A stretch of 64,000 nt of DNA from an uncultured Persicobacter sp. (GTDB taxonomy: Bacteria; Bacteroidota; Bacteroidia; Cytophagales; Cyclobacteriaceae). Positions within the stretch are counted from its first letter, which is position 1; the number at the start of each line of letters is the position of its first letter. Below are positions 25,334 through 34,269 of the stretch, piece by piece. The stretch covers positions 124,001 through 188,000 of the forward strand of contig CANMKE010000006.1 in assembly GCA_947498325.1 (NCBI GenBank), written 5' to 3'. The position numbers and the translations under genes were made by a program. Under the pieces are notes generated by a model. The model was not told where the DNA came from. It did no database searches and worked only from the letters and a program-made list of their open reading frames with translations.

Positions 25334-26029
25334 ATGAACAAAGTATTTGAAAACGCTGACCAAGCGCTTTTTGATGTGCAGTCTCATCAAACCCTGATGC
25401 TTGGGGGCTTTGGGCTGTGCGGTATTCCTGAAAATTGTATCGCCACCCTGGCAGGCTCCAAGCTCGAAGGGCTTACCTGTATCTCCAATAATGCAGGGGT
25501 GGATGATTTTGGCATTGGCCTGATGCTGCAAAGAAAACAGGTGAAAAAAATGATTGCCTCCTATGTTGGGGAAAATGCAGAGTTTGAGCGGCAGTTGCTC
25601 AGTGGAGAGCTTGAGGTGGAGCTTATTCCGCAGGGATCTTTGGCGGAAAGGTGTCGGGCTGGCGGAGCGGGAATACCTGCTTTTTATACGCCTGCAGGTT
25701 TTGGTACAGAAGTGCAGGGACAAAAAGAGGTGCGGTGGTTTAATGGGAAACCCCACATTCTTGAACATGCCCTAAGGGCAGATTTTGCTTTTGTAAAAGC
25801 CTGGAAAGGCGATCATGAGGGTAATCTGATATTTAAGGGAACGGCGAAAAATTTTAATCCCGTGATGGCGATGGCAGGAAAGATTACCGTGGTGGAGGTG
25901 GAGGAGCTTTATCCTGCTGGGGCGCTTTCAGCCAATGAAATTCACCTGCCAGGGGTATTTGTCCAACGCATTTTTCAGGGCGAAAATTATGAGAAGCGTA
26001 TTGAGAAACGCACCGTTCGCCAAGCCTAA
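25334..26029 (+). CDS. scoA: 3-oxoacid CoA-transferase, subunit A
   Basis: 231 aa alpha subunit of succinyl-CoA:3-ketoacid CoA transferase, which activates acetoacetate to acetoacetyl-CoA. CoA-transferase family I signature: LGGFGLCGIPENCI near residue 23, SNNAGVDDFGIGL, and GAGIPAFYTPAGFGTE. First gene of the catabolic run, 28 bp before scoB. In this setting it consumes the acetoacetate released by fumarylacetoacetase. Confidence 0.95.
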   Translation: MNKVFENADQALFDVQSHQTLMLGGFGLCGIPENCIATLAGSKLEGLTCISNNAGVDDFGIGLMLQRKQVKKMIASYVGENAEFERQLLSGELEVELIPQGSLAERCRAGGAGIPAFYTPAGFGTEVQGQKEVRWFNGKPHILEHALRADFAFVKAWKGDHEGNLIFKGTAKNFNPVMAMAGKITVVEVEELYPAGALSANEIHLPGVFVQRIFQGENYEKRIEKRTVRQA

Positions 26030-26057
26030 TTGATCCACTTTAAAACCAACCAAACTT

Positions 26058-26714
26058 ATGTTAGATAAATATGGAATTGCCAAGCGAATAGCACAGGAAC
26101 TCACCGATGGGGATTATGTGAATTTAGGGATTGGAATCCCTACGCTGGTGGCCAATTATATTCCTGAAAATATCAGTGTTACCCTTCAGTCCGAAAACGG
26201 ATTGCTGGGCATGGGGCCGTTTCCAGAGGAAGATCAAGTGGATGCCGACGTGATCAATGCTGGTAAACAAACCATTACTACTTTGGCAGGATCGGCATTT
26301 TTCGACTCCTCGCTGAGCTTTGCCATGATCCGCGGAGGGCATATTGACCTGACCGTTCTCGGGGCGATGGAAGTTTCTGAAAACGGAGACATCGCCAACT
26401 GGAAAATTCCTGGAAAGATGGTCAAGGGCATGGGCGGGGCGATGGACTTGGTGGCTTCGGCACAGAACATTATTGTGGCGATGATGCATACCAACAAAAA
26501 TGAGGACTCCAAATTACTGAAAAACTGTAGTTTGCCCATCACTGGAGTAGGTTGTGTAAAACGGATAGTGACCAATTTGGCCTTGCTTGAAGTTAGGGAT
26601 GGGGCTTTTCATTTGCTGGAGCGCGCACCAGGGGTTTCGGTAGCGCAGATTCAGGAAGCGACAGCTGGGCGGCTGGTTGTCGAGGGGGAAATCCCTGAGA
26701 TGAATATCGACTAA
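26058..26714 (+). CDS. scoB: 3-oxoacid CoA-transferase, subunit B
   Basis: 218 aa beta subunit. Contains the catalytic Glu (Glu46) in LQSENGLLGMGPFP, VNLGIGIPTLVANY near the start, and MIRGGHIDLTVLGAMEV with GAMDLVASAQ. Immediately follows scoA, 18 bp before hmgA. Confidence 0.95.
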   Translation: MLDKYGIAKRIAQELTDGDYVNLGIGIPTLVANYIPENISVTLQSENGLLGMGPFPEEDQVDADVINAGKQTITTLAGSAFFDSSLSFAMIRGGHIDLTVLGAMEVSENGDIANWKIPGKMVKGMGGAMDLVASAQNIIVAMMHTNKNEDSKLLKNCSLPITGVGCVKRIVTNLALLEVRDGAFHLLERAPGVSVAQIQEATAGRLVVEGEIPEMNID

Positions 26715-26732
26715 AAAATAAATTTCACCACT

Positions 26733-27899
26733 ATGCCATATTATCATCAGTCGGGTAGCATTCCCCCAAAGCGCCACACCGTTTTCAAGAAAGCGGACGG
26801 CAGCTTTTATTATGAGCAGCTGTTTGGCAGTGAGGGCTTTTCTGGGGATTCCGCTTTGTTGTATCATTTGGAGCGGCCTACTCAGGTTAAGGAAATCAGG
26901 GAAAAGATTGACGTGCGGCCAAAAATTGCCGTGGAGCACAATGTTCAGGCGCGGAAGTTTGTCGGCTTTAATTTACCCACGGAAAAAGATTTCCTGAGCG
27001 CTCGAAAAACAGTGCTTTGCAACAGCGATGTAGCGATTGCCCTCGCATCGCCAAGCAGCAGTATGCATGATTATTTCTATAAAAATGCCATGTCGGATGA
27101 ATGCATTTTTGTGCATCAGGGATCGGGGGTTTTACGCACCATGATGGGCGAAATCCGATTCGAGTACGGGGATTATCTCATAATCCCCAAAGGGGTGATT
27201 TATCAATTACTTTTCGATACCACAGACAACCGCCTGTTGATCATTGAATCCAACAGTGCAATTGAGCCCCCAAAGCGATATTTAAATAAAAGAGGTCAGT
27301 TTTTGGAATCGTCGCCTTACTGTGAGCGAGACCTGAAACTCCCTCAGCATTTCGATCCTGTGGCGGGGCGGGGCGATTTTATGGTCAAAATTAAAAAACA
27401 GGGGTTTATCCATCAGGTAGTGTATGCCACACACCCTTTTGATGTGGTCGGCTGGGATGGCTGCCTTTATCCTTATGCCTTCAATATTCATAATTTTGAA
27501 CCCATTACAGGAAGGATTCATCAGCCACCGCCAGTACATCAGACCTTTCAGGGGCATAATTATGTGATCTGCTCGTTTTGTCCTCGGTTGTACGATTACC
27601 ATCCTGACGCCATTCCAGCGCCATACAATCACAGTAATCTGGATTCCGACGAAGTGATTTATTATGTCGAGGGAGATTTTATGAGCAGGAACGATATCGA
27701 TCAGGGTTATATCACTTTGCACCCTTCGGGGATCCCCCATGGTCCGCACCCTGGCGCCATGGAGCGAAGCATCGGGAAAAAAGGCACGGCGGAATTTGCC
27801 GTCATGGTGGACCCTTTTCGTCCGCTGTCCATTACTGAAGACGGACTGAAACTCGATACTGGTGATTATTTCCGATCGTGGCTCGATGATCAGCATTGA
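26733..27899 (+). CDS. hmgA: Homogentisate 1,2-dioxygenase
   Basis: 388 aa, slightly shorter than the 430-residue proteobacterial enzymes but with the cupin fold of the family. Iron-site region: LDSDEVIYYVEGDF and ITLHPSGIPHGPHPGAMERS, as well as GDYLIIPKGVIYQL earlier. It opens homogentisate to maleylacetoacetate. The RNCMSEF box of the classic enzyme is replaced by YNHSNLDSDE. Order in the run: after scoB, then a 199-bp gap to hppD. Confidence 0.9.
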   Translation: MPYYHQSGSIPPKRHTVFKKADGSFYYEQLFGSEGFSGDSALLYHLERPTQVKEIREKIDVRPKIAVEHNVQARKFVGFNLPTEKDFLSARKTVLCNSDVAIALASPSSSMHDYFYKNAMSDECIFVHQGSGVLRTMMGEIRFEYGDYLIIPKGVIYQLLFDTTDNRLLIIESNSAIEPPKRYLNKRGQFLESSPYCERDLKLPQHFDPVAGRGDFMVKIKKQGFIHQVVYATHPFDVVGWDGCLYPYAFNIHNFEPITGRIHQPPPVHQTFQGHNYVICSFCPRLYDYHPDAIPAPYNHSNLDSDEVIYYVEGDFMSRNDIDQGYITLHPSGIPHGPHPGAMERSIGKKGTAEFAVMVDPFRPLSITEDGLKLDTGDYFRSWLDDQH

Positions 27900-28098
27900 A
27901 AATTTTGTCAATAGAAAACTAAAAGCAAGCGACTGCCGATCAGTGAATCGAGCAATGATTTCAGGTATTTTGCACACCAGTTGAAAGCCTGAATAAACGC
28001 CCCCTCAATACCCATTGCCACGTGAAAGCAAATGTTTTCGGATTGATCGTGGCCAAATAAAGCCCATTATTTCACCCAATGAACCAAAATAAACCACA

Positions 28099-29223
28099 AT
28101 GAATCAACATACCGAAAACCAACCATCTGCAACTCCTGATTTTTTACCGATCATGGGGACGGATTACATTCAGTTGTATGTCAGTAATGCCCTGCAAACG
28201 GCGCACTTTTATCAGACCGCCTTTGGTTTTCAGCCCCTGGCGAAAGCTGGCCTTGAAACGGGGAATCAGGCGGAGGCCTCCTATGTGCTTCAGCAGGATA
28301 AAATCAGGCTGGTGATCACAAGCCCTTTGCAGGCCGACAGCGATATTGGCCGACACATTGATGTGCACGGCGACGGGGTGCGTGTGATCGCCCTTTGGGT
28401 GGAAGATGCCCAAAAAGCATGGGAAGAAACCACCGCCCGAGGAGCGAAATCGTTCCTCGAGCCACAGCAGTTACAGGATGAATCGGGGGTGCTGATTCGC
28501 TCAGGAATTCACACCTATGGCGATACCGTGCATGTTTTTATTGAAAGAAAAAATTATCAGGGCGTTTTCCTGCCAGGGTATGAAGCCTGGCAACCCCAGT
28601 ATCAACCCGCTGCGGTGGGACTGAAATACATCGACCATATTGTGGGGAATGTCGGCTGGAATGAAATGAATACCTGGGTGAAATTCTATGCTGAAGTGAT
28701 GGGCTTCAGTCAGCTGGTTTCTTTTGATGATGAGGATATTTCGACAGATTATACTGCGCTGATGAGCAAGGTGATGTCCAATGGCAATGGGCGGATTAAG
28801 TTTCCGATCAATGAACCTGCCGAAGGAAAGAAGAAATCCCAAATTGAAGAATATTTAGATTTTTATAATGGGTCGGGCGTTCAACATATTGCCGTGGCTA
28901 CCGACGATATTGTGGGCACTGTTCAGGCGTTGGTCAGTAGAGGGATCGAATTTTTGCAGGTTCCAGGCTCTTATTACGATGATTTACAGAATAGAGTAGG
29001 GAATATTGAAGAAGATTTGGAACAATTGCGAGAGTTAGGTATTTTGGTGGATCGTGACGATGAAGGCTACCTTTTGCAGATTTTTACAAAGCCCGTAACG
29101 CCAAGGCCAACCCTGTTTTTTGAGATTATTCAAAGAAAAGGAGCGAGATCTTTTGGCAAGGGGAATTTTAAAGCGCTCTTTGAAGCCATCGAACGGGAGC
29201 AGTCCAAAAGAGGAACGCTCTAA
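28099..29223 (+). CDS. hppD: 4-hydroxyphenylpyruvate dioxygenase
   Basis: 374 aa, two vicinal-oxygen-chelate halves (about 15-150 and 170-350). Iron ligands by family: His in IDHIVGNVGWNEM, His in GVQHIAVATDDI and Glu in LFFEIIQRKGARSFGKGNFKALFEAIE, the last containing the typical FGxGNF end. It converts 4-hydroxyphenylpyruvate to homogentisate. A 199-bp gap precedes it, so it may have its own promoter. Confidence 0.97.
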   Translation: MNQHTENQPSATPDFLPIMGTDYIQLYVSNALQTAHFYQTAFGFQPLAKAGLETGNQAEASYVLQQDKIRLVITSPLQADSDIGRHIDVHGDGVRVIALWVEDAQKAWEETTARGAKSFLEPQQLQDESGVLIRSGIHTYGDTVHVFIERKNYQGVFLPGYEAWQPQYQPAAVGLKYIDHIVGNVGWNEMNTWVKFYAEVMGFSQLVSFDDEDISTDYTALMSKVMSNGNGRIKFPINEPAEGKKKSQIEEYLDFYNGSGVQHIAVATDDIVGTVQALVSRGIEFLQVPGSYYDDLQNRVGNIEEDLEQLRELGILVDRDDEGYLLQIFTKPVTPRPTLFFEIIQRKGARSFGKGNFKALFEAIEREQSKRGTL

Positions 29224-29277
29224 ATTGTCCGATAGTAATACCAAACCTATACCACCAACAATCTTAGTCAATACACT

Positions 29278-30558
29278 ATGACCGACTACTACCAAAAGAT
29301 GAATTCGTGGGTTCCTGTCGATCCCGATTCAGGATACACGATTCACAACCTTCCTTTTGGCATCTTTTCTACTCCTGAGTTAAGCCCACGTGTTGGGGTT
29401 GCTTTAGGGGACTACATCATTGATATGCGAATGCTTGCCCGTCTTGAATTCTTGGAGGCACTCTGCATTGATACCACTGTATTTAACCGTGACAGCCTCA
29501 ACGACTATATTGATTGCGGGCGAGATGTGTGGAAAAAAACCCGTCAGATTCTGATTTCCCTTTTGCGTGAAACAGATCATGATTCCCCGCTTAAGGATCA
29601 TTTTGAGCAGGTGTTTGTTCCTCGCCGACGTGCCATGATGCACCCGCCAATTAAGTGTCAGGATTATACTGATTTCTATTCCTCTCTTGAACATGCCACC
29701 AATGTGGGTAAAATGTTTCGTCCGGATAACCCACTGATGCCCAATTGGCGACATATGCCAGTGGGATACCATGGGCGGTCGTCTTCTTTGGTTACTTCTG
29801 GCCACGAAATTATTCGTCCTCAGGGTCAGATCATGCCCAAAGATGCTGAAAAGCCTGTTTTTTCTGCTTCCAAAGCCCTGGATTTTGAGCTGGAAATGGC
29901 CTTTATCGTCGGTAAGAAGACGGAAATGGGAGAGCAGGTCCCTGTTGATCAAACTGAAGACTATATTTTTGGAATGGTGCTTTTTAACGACTGGTCCGCA
30001 AGGGATATTCAAAAGTGGGAGTACCAGCCATTAGGGCCATTTTTGGGGAAATCTTTTGCCTCGTCCATGTCGCCGTGGGTAATCACAATGGATGCCCTTG
30101 AACCTTTCCGCTGTGAGGGCCCTGAGCAGGAGCCTGAAGTTTTGCCCTATCTGAAACAGCAAAAACAGGCCACTCATTTTGACATCAACCTTTCAGTGGA
30201 AATCCGTCCAGGGAGGTATGCTGATCTGGAAGTGGTTTCAAAATCCAATGCCAAATTTTTGTACTGGAGCATTGATCAGCAGTTGGCCCATCAAACGGTG
30301 AATGGCTGTAATATTAATATCGGAGATATGATGGCCTCAGGGACTATTTCAGGCCCAACGCATGATTCCTGTGGTTCTTTACTTGAGCTGACCAAAGGCG
30401 GAAGTTCGCCCATCCTTTTTAAAGATGGACAGACCCGAACTTACCTGCAAGATGATGATGTGGTGATTCTTAGAGGTCATTGTGAAAAAAATGGAATAAA
30501 GGTGAGTTTTGGCCATGTCAGGGGATATATCGGGCCTGCCCGTGAACCTTCAAAGTAA
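29278..30558 (+). CDS. fahA: Fumarylacetoacetase
   Basis: 426 aa, usual length. N-terminal SH3-like domain, then the FAH fold with DYTDFYSSLEHATNVG, PVGYHGRSSS, LDFELEMAFIVGK, NDWSARDIQKWEYQPLGPFLGKSF and SGTISGPTHDSCGSLLELTKGG. It hydrolyses fumarylacetoacetate to fumarate and acetoacetate. A terminator follows it, ending the catabolic run. Confidence 0.97.
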   Translation: MTDYYQKMNSWVPVDPDSGYTIHNLPFGIFSTPELSPRVGVALGDYIIDMRMLARLEFLEALCIDTTVFNRDSLNDYIDCGRDVWKKTRQILISLLRETDHDSPLKDHFEQVFVPRRRAMMHPPIKCQDYTDFYSSLEHATNVGKMFRPDNPLMPNWRHMPVGYHGRSSSLVTSGHEIIRPQGQIMPKDAEKPVFSASKALDFELEMAFIVGKKTEMGEQVPVDQTEDYIFGMVLFNDWSARDIQKWEYQPLGPFLGKSFASSMSPWVITMDALEPFRCEGPEQEPEVLPYLKQQKQATHFDINLSVEIRPGRYADLEVVSKSNAKFLYWSIDQQLAHQTVNGCNINIGDMMASGTISGPTHDSCGSLLELTKGGSSPILFKDGQTRTYLQDDDVVILRGHCEKNGIKVSFGHVRGYIGPAREPSK

Positions 30559-30575
30559 AACAAGAGTTTATCAAT

Positions 30576-30606
30576 AAAAGGGGAAAGCTTCGGTTTTCCC
30601 CTTTTT
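30576..30606 (+). terminator. Rho-independent terminator after fahA
   Basis: AAAAGGGGAAA, loop GCTTCGG, TTTTCCCCTTTTT. Confidence 0.9.
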
Positions 30607-30645
30607 CTTCACTCAAAATTCTACGATCGATACCCTTAATTTTTT

Positions 30646-31548
30646 ATGATAATCAATCCTAAAGAACAAAGTATTGGTGATTTTCATCGTCTGATGCTCA
30701 GCGCTGTGGTGCCGCGGCCTATTGCTTTTGTCAGTACCATTGATGCCAATGGACATGTAAATCTGAGTCCCTTTTCCTTTTTCAATGCTTTTGGTGCCAA
30801 TCCGCCAATCCTGGCTTTTTCCCCTGCGCGCCGTGTGCGAGATAATACCACCAAGCATACCCTTGAAAATGTACTTGAAGTCCCAGAATGTGTCATTCAT
30901 ATCGTGAATGGTGCCATTGTGGAGCAAATGTCACTGAGCTCCAGTGAATACGATGAACAGGTCAATGAATTTTTGAAAAGTGGCCTGACGGAAAAACCCT
31001 CGACCATGGTAAAGCCTCCCATAGTGCAGGAAGCGCCTGTGGCATTTGAGTGTAAAGTACAGCAGGTGGTGGACCTCGGCGGAAAAAAAGGATCAGGGAA
31101 TTTAGTGATTTGTGAGGTGATGGTTGCTCATGTTCGCGAAGGGTTGTTGCAGGAGGATGGTTTGATTGATCCACTTCGATTGGACCCTATGGCGAGAATG
31201 GGGGGAAACCTTTATTCCAAAGTTAATCATGATAGTCTTTTTACAATTCAGAAGCCAGGGGCTACTTTGGGTATTGGTGTGGATCAGTTGCCAGACTCGG
31301 TGCGGTTGTCGCGTATTCTTACGGGCAATGAACTGGCCATTCTTGCTGGTGTTGCAGAAATCCCAAAAATTGAAAGCGATACCGTTTCCGGAAATCAGCG
31401 GAAAATAGAAAAAATGGCACAAAACCATACCGAAAAGGAATTGGTCGACGTGCTGCATTCTTATGTCAAGCGCTTGTTGGCTAAAAATAAAGTGCAGGAA
31501 GCCTGGCAAATGTTACTGCTGTTTTCGGCACAGGAAAAAGATATATAA
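30646..31548 (+). CDS. Flavin reductase-like (FMN-binding split barrel) protein
   Basis: 300 aa; residues about 10-180 match the flavin-reductase-like split barrel: VVPRPIAFVSTIDANGHVNLSPFSFFNAFGANPP and NTLENV-type segments with CKVQQVVDLGGKKGSGNLVICEV. The last ~110 residues are a helical extension. It follows the aromatic-degradation genes but after a terminator, so it may be independently expressed. Members act as flavin reductases or as unknown flavoproteins; the reductant partner is not visible. Confidence 0.82.
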   Translation: MIINPKEQSIGDFHRLMLSAVVPRPIAFVSTIDANGHVNLSPFSFFNAFGANPPILAFSPARRVRDNTTKHTLENVLEVPECVIHIVNGAIVEQMSLSSSEYDEQVNEFLKSGLTEKPSTMVKPPIVQEAPVAFECKVQQVVDLGGKKGSGNLVICEVMVAHVREGLLQEDGLIDPLRLDPMARMGGNLYSKVNHDSLFTIQKPGATLGIGVDQLPDSVRLSRILTGNELAILAGVAEIPKIESDTVSGNQRKIEKMAQNHTEKELVDVLHSYVKRLLAKNKVQEAWQMLLLFSAQEKDI

Positions 31549-31719
31549 AATTATTCTTACCGTATCGAGGGAGGCGGTTTGTCATTAGAAGTTGATTACC
31601 TGCCGATATTCTTGAAGTGGGGGCTGTGAATCGGTTCGTTATTTGTTTTATTGCGTTGGTGCGCATCCTTTTTCAAACATAAGGAATAGCACCACTACTA
31701 TAAATTCAAGTGATTGATT

Positions 31720-32121
31720 ATGAAAGAATATTTCTTCATAGGCGCCCTTATTCTTTGCCTCTTCGGGGTAGGGGAGTATATGACACACGAAAATCAACAG
31801 CAAGAGAAGGTCGAGTACAAAAATGCTGTGAAGGTTGTGCAGGGCTTTCAGCACCATCACGTTTTGGCATATAAAGATTCCACGCTCGAAGGAAGCGGTA
31901 CCCCTTTATTGGTGGATACGGTCGTGCTTACCTCCAGGCAAAATGCACAAGGTTATTGTAAAGGATATGTGAGGGTACATGATAATCACTCTCCTTTCAG
32001 TTTTAGAATTAATGGATACTTCTATTTTCGTCGTGGTCAGGAAATCCTGAACGGCTTTATCTCTGGTTTTGGGCAAGCGCACGTATGGCTCAGCCGAATT
32101 CGGAAAGTCTCTCATCAATAA
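31720..32121 (+). CDS. Exported or membrane-anchored small protein, unknown function
   Basis: 133 aa from ATG 31720. A hydrophobic N-terminus (residues 3-18) is followed by a Gln-rich linker and a beta-rich C-terminal part (VDTVVLTSRQNAQGYCKGYVRV, FRINGYFYFRRGQEIL). One Cys only. No family recognised. A bidirectional terminator follows immediately. Confidence 0.6.
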   Translation: MKEYFFIGALILCLFGVGEYMTHENQQQEKVEYKNAVKVVQGFQHHHVLAYKDSTLEGSGTPLLVDTVVLTSRQNAQGYCKGYVRVHDNHSPFSFRINGYFYFRRGQEILNGFISGFGQAHVWLSRIRKVSHQ

Positions 32122-32155
32122 AAAAGGTTCCTGTGATGGCAGGAACCTTTTTTTT
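32122..32155. terminator. Bidirectional Rho-independent terminator
   Basis: AAAGGTTCCTG, loop TGATGG, CAGGAACCTTT and eight T; it separates two convergent genes. Confidence 0.92.
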
Positions 32156-32159
32156 GTAC

Positions 32160-32624
32160 TTATCTCTTTTTCAGCGATAGTGTCAGCTGAAATTCCGCAA
32201 CCAACTCCTGATCAAACTTCTCAGGACAGGTAGCGGTAATTCTAATTTCGTCGGTAACACGCTCACCAGAAGACATACATTCCATCACCATTTTTTGTAT
32301 TTTCTTGCCTTCCTCGCAGTGGAAAAGCACATCCGCCTCTGGTCGTTTAATGAAATTTGCGTGAAAATCCTTGAACACCAAATTGATCGGGAGCTGTTGC
32401 TGCTCAATCATCGAGAAGGCCATAAGGCCACCTGCGACATCGGCACCGACGGCCATGGCGCCGAAGTACATACTGTTGAGGTGGTTTTTTGTCTGGTTTG
32501 CGAAAGGGATTTTCACCGTTAGGGCTTCAGGGGAAAAAGCGGTAATTTCTGGCTGGCAGAACTCAATCATGGGAACTTGCTCGTTGGCAAATTTACGGAG
32601 CATTGCGTTTGCAATTTCAAGCAT
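32160..32624 (-). CDS. DUF4442 / PaaI-like hotdog-fold thioesterase-like protein
   Basis: 154 aa. Hotdog pattern with NHLNSMYFGAMAVGADVAGGLMAF (long central helix) and FKDFHANFIKRPEADVLFHC, both typical of the DUF4442 branch of acyl-CoA thioesterase-like proteins. A catalytic acid is not obvious, as in many members. Single gene. Confidence 0.8.
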   Translation of the reverse strand: MLEIANAMLRKFANEQVPMIEFCQPEITAFSPEALTVKIPFANQTKNHLNSMYFGAMAVGADVAGGLMAFSMIEQQQLPINLVFKDFHANFIKRPEADVLFHCEEGKKIQKMVMECMSSGERVTDEIRITATCPEKFDQELVAEFQLTLSLKKR

Positions 32625-32961
32625 AAGGCTGAATTTTTAGGGTTTAGATGAAAGTTAAGACGTCGTTTTAGAATATAACGAAAATTATATAAATACTGAA
32701 ATTTAACATTCGGTGTTCTGTGCGGATATTTGGTCAAAGTTGAATTTTCACATTAAAATTTCGTTTTTAAGCATTTTATCCCTCTAATTATTATGGGAAT
32801 TCCTGACAGATACTTTATATTCGCACTATTGATAAAAACGTACTGATGATGTTATAATCGTGCTGTATGGGGTTTTTCGGGGCATTCGGTAAAATGTTGC
32901 GCTCGAAGGTTGGCCTATATCAGACAATAAATGGCATCAGTTACAGGAAAGCAAAAGATAG
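32625..32961. other. Gene-free stretch before the peptidase pair
   Basis: 337 bp, AT-rich. TATATTCG near 32816 resembles a -7 box with one mismatch, 140 bp before the peptidase ATG. Nothing else recognised. Confidence 0.35.
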
Positions 32962-34170
32962 ATGAAAAGACATTTGAAAAATGCCATTGCAACAGTAGCC
33001 CTTGGTGCTTCTGTCGCATTAAGTGCTCAGGCACAAGATATTTCCACCAACAAAAAAGATGGTGGGTATCACTTCACAACGATCAAAAACCTTGAAGGTG
33101 GATCTGTGAAAAACCAAATGAGAACAGGTACTTGCTGGTCATTTTCAGCATTGTCTTTTTATAACAGTGAAGTAAAAAGAATTACAGGAAAGGACGTCAA
33201 CCTTGCAGAAATGTGGGTGGTACGTAATGCTTATTTCCTAAAAGCGGAAAAATATGTGCGCATGCACGGAAAAACCAACTTTGGTGAAGGTGGCGCATTC
33301 CACGATATTCCTGCTGTAATGCGTAAATTCGGTATTGTTCCTGAGTCGGTTTATGAAGGAACGATCCCAGGCCAAACGGTGCGTAACCATGCTGAATTGG
33401 AGTCAGTATTGAAAAATATGCTTGACGCCTTTATCGCAAATAAGTCTAAAAAATTGTCGCCAGCTTGGAAAGATGCCGTGAATGGTGTTTTGGATGCTTA
33501 CTTCGGTAAAAGACCAGAGAAATTTGAGTACCAGGGTAAAGAGTATACGCCAGCGTCTTATATGGCTTCTTTGGGCTTAAACCTTGATGATTATGTTTCG
33601 ATCACTTCTTATACACACCACCCATTCTACAAGCCATTTGTGTTGGAGGTTGAAGATAACTGGGAGTGGAAACAATCTTACAATGTGCCAATGAATGAAA
33701 TGGTGGACATCGCCAAGCATGCGGTAGAAGAAGGTTATTCTATTGCCTGGGGTGCTGACGTTTCAGAAAAAGGATTCTCTTACCGTGACGGATTGGCTAT
33801 TGTTCCTGCGGATGGTATCAGTATCAAGAAATCAGGTAAGGACAATAAAAACTTCTCTGATGCAGGTGCTAAAAAATCATCAAGTGCATTCGATACGCCT
33901 CAGAAAGAGGAAGAAATTACGCAAGAGATGCGTCAGAAAGCTTTCGATAATTATGAAACGACTGATGATCACGGAATGCACATCACGGGCTTGGTGAAAG
34001 ACCAAAATGGTAAAGATTACTTCTTGGTGAAAAACTCTTGGGGTAACTCCAATGATATCGACGGTTACTTCTTCGCTTCTGAGCCTTACTTCGCTTATAA
34101 GACGATGAACTATGTAGTCAACAAAAATGCATTGACAAAATCAATGAAAAAGAAATTGGGAATTAAGTAA
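32962..34170 (+). CDS. Exported C1-family cysteine peptidase, PepC/bleomycin-hydrolase-like (copy 1)
   Basis: 402 aa with a signal peptide (AQA|QD site at about residue 25). Papain-like catalytic residues: Cys58 in RTGTCWSFSALSFYNSE, His in TTDDHGMHITG and Asn in VKNSWGNS. Family C1B enzymes are aminopeptidases that form hexamers in the cytoplasm; these are shorter than the ~450-residue intracellular enzymes and carry export signals. Copy 1 has a Ser/Lys-rich insert around residues 285-315 that copy 2 lacks. Codon use is biased toward expression. Copy 2 follows after 99 bp with a terminator between. Confidence 0.9.
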   Translation: MKRHLKNAIATVALGASVALSAQAQDISTNKKDGGYHFTTIKNLEGGSVKNQMRTGTCWSFSALSFYNSEVKRITGKDVNLAEMWVVRNAYFLKAEKYVRMHGKTNFGEGGAFHDIPAVMRKFGIVPESVYEGTIPGQTVRNHAELESVLKNMLDAFIANKSKKLSPAWKDAVNGVLDAYFGKRPEKFEYQGKEYTPASYMASLGLNLDDYVSITSYTHHPFYKPFVLEVEDNWEWKQSYNVPMNEMVDIAKHAVEEGYSIAWGADVSEKGFSYRDGLAIVPADGISIKKSGKDNKNFSDAGAKKSSSAFDTPQKEEEITQEMRQKAFDNYETTDDHGMHITGLVKDQNGKDYFLVKNSWGNSNDIDGYFFASEPYFAYKTMNYVVNKNALTKSMKKKLGIK

Positions 34171-34187
34171 TTAATTCTTTTCAAAAC

Positions 34188-34222
34188 AGAGAGGCTATCT
34201 TTACGGGTGGCCTCTTTTTTTT
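34188..34222 (+). terminator. Rho-independent terminator between peptidase copies
   Basis: AGAGGCTATC, loop, GGTGGCCTCT and eight T, with G-U pairs. It separates copy 1 from copy 2. Confidence 0.75.
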
Positions 34223-34236
34223 GGTTAAATATTTAT

Positions 34237-34244
34237 TATTTTTG
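34237..34244 (+). promoter_or_regulatory. -7 box of peptidase copy 2
   Basis: TATTTTTG fits TAnnTTTG, 25 bp before ATG 34270; the -33 part is not clear because the terminator T tract occupies that zone. It implies that copy 2 has its own promoter. Confidence 0.5.
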
Positions 34245-34269
34245 AGTAACAAAATATAAAATCAATACT

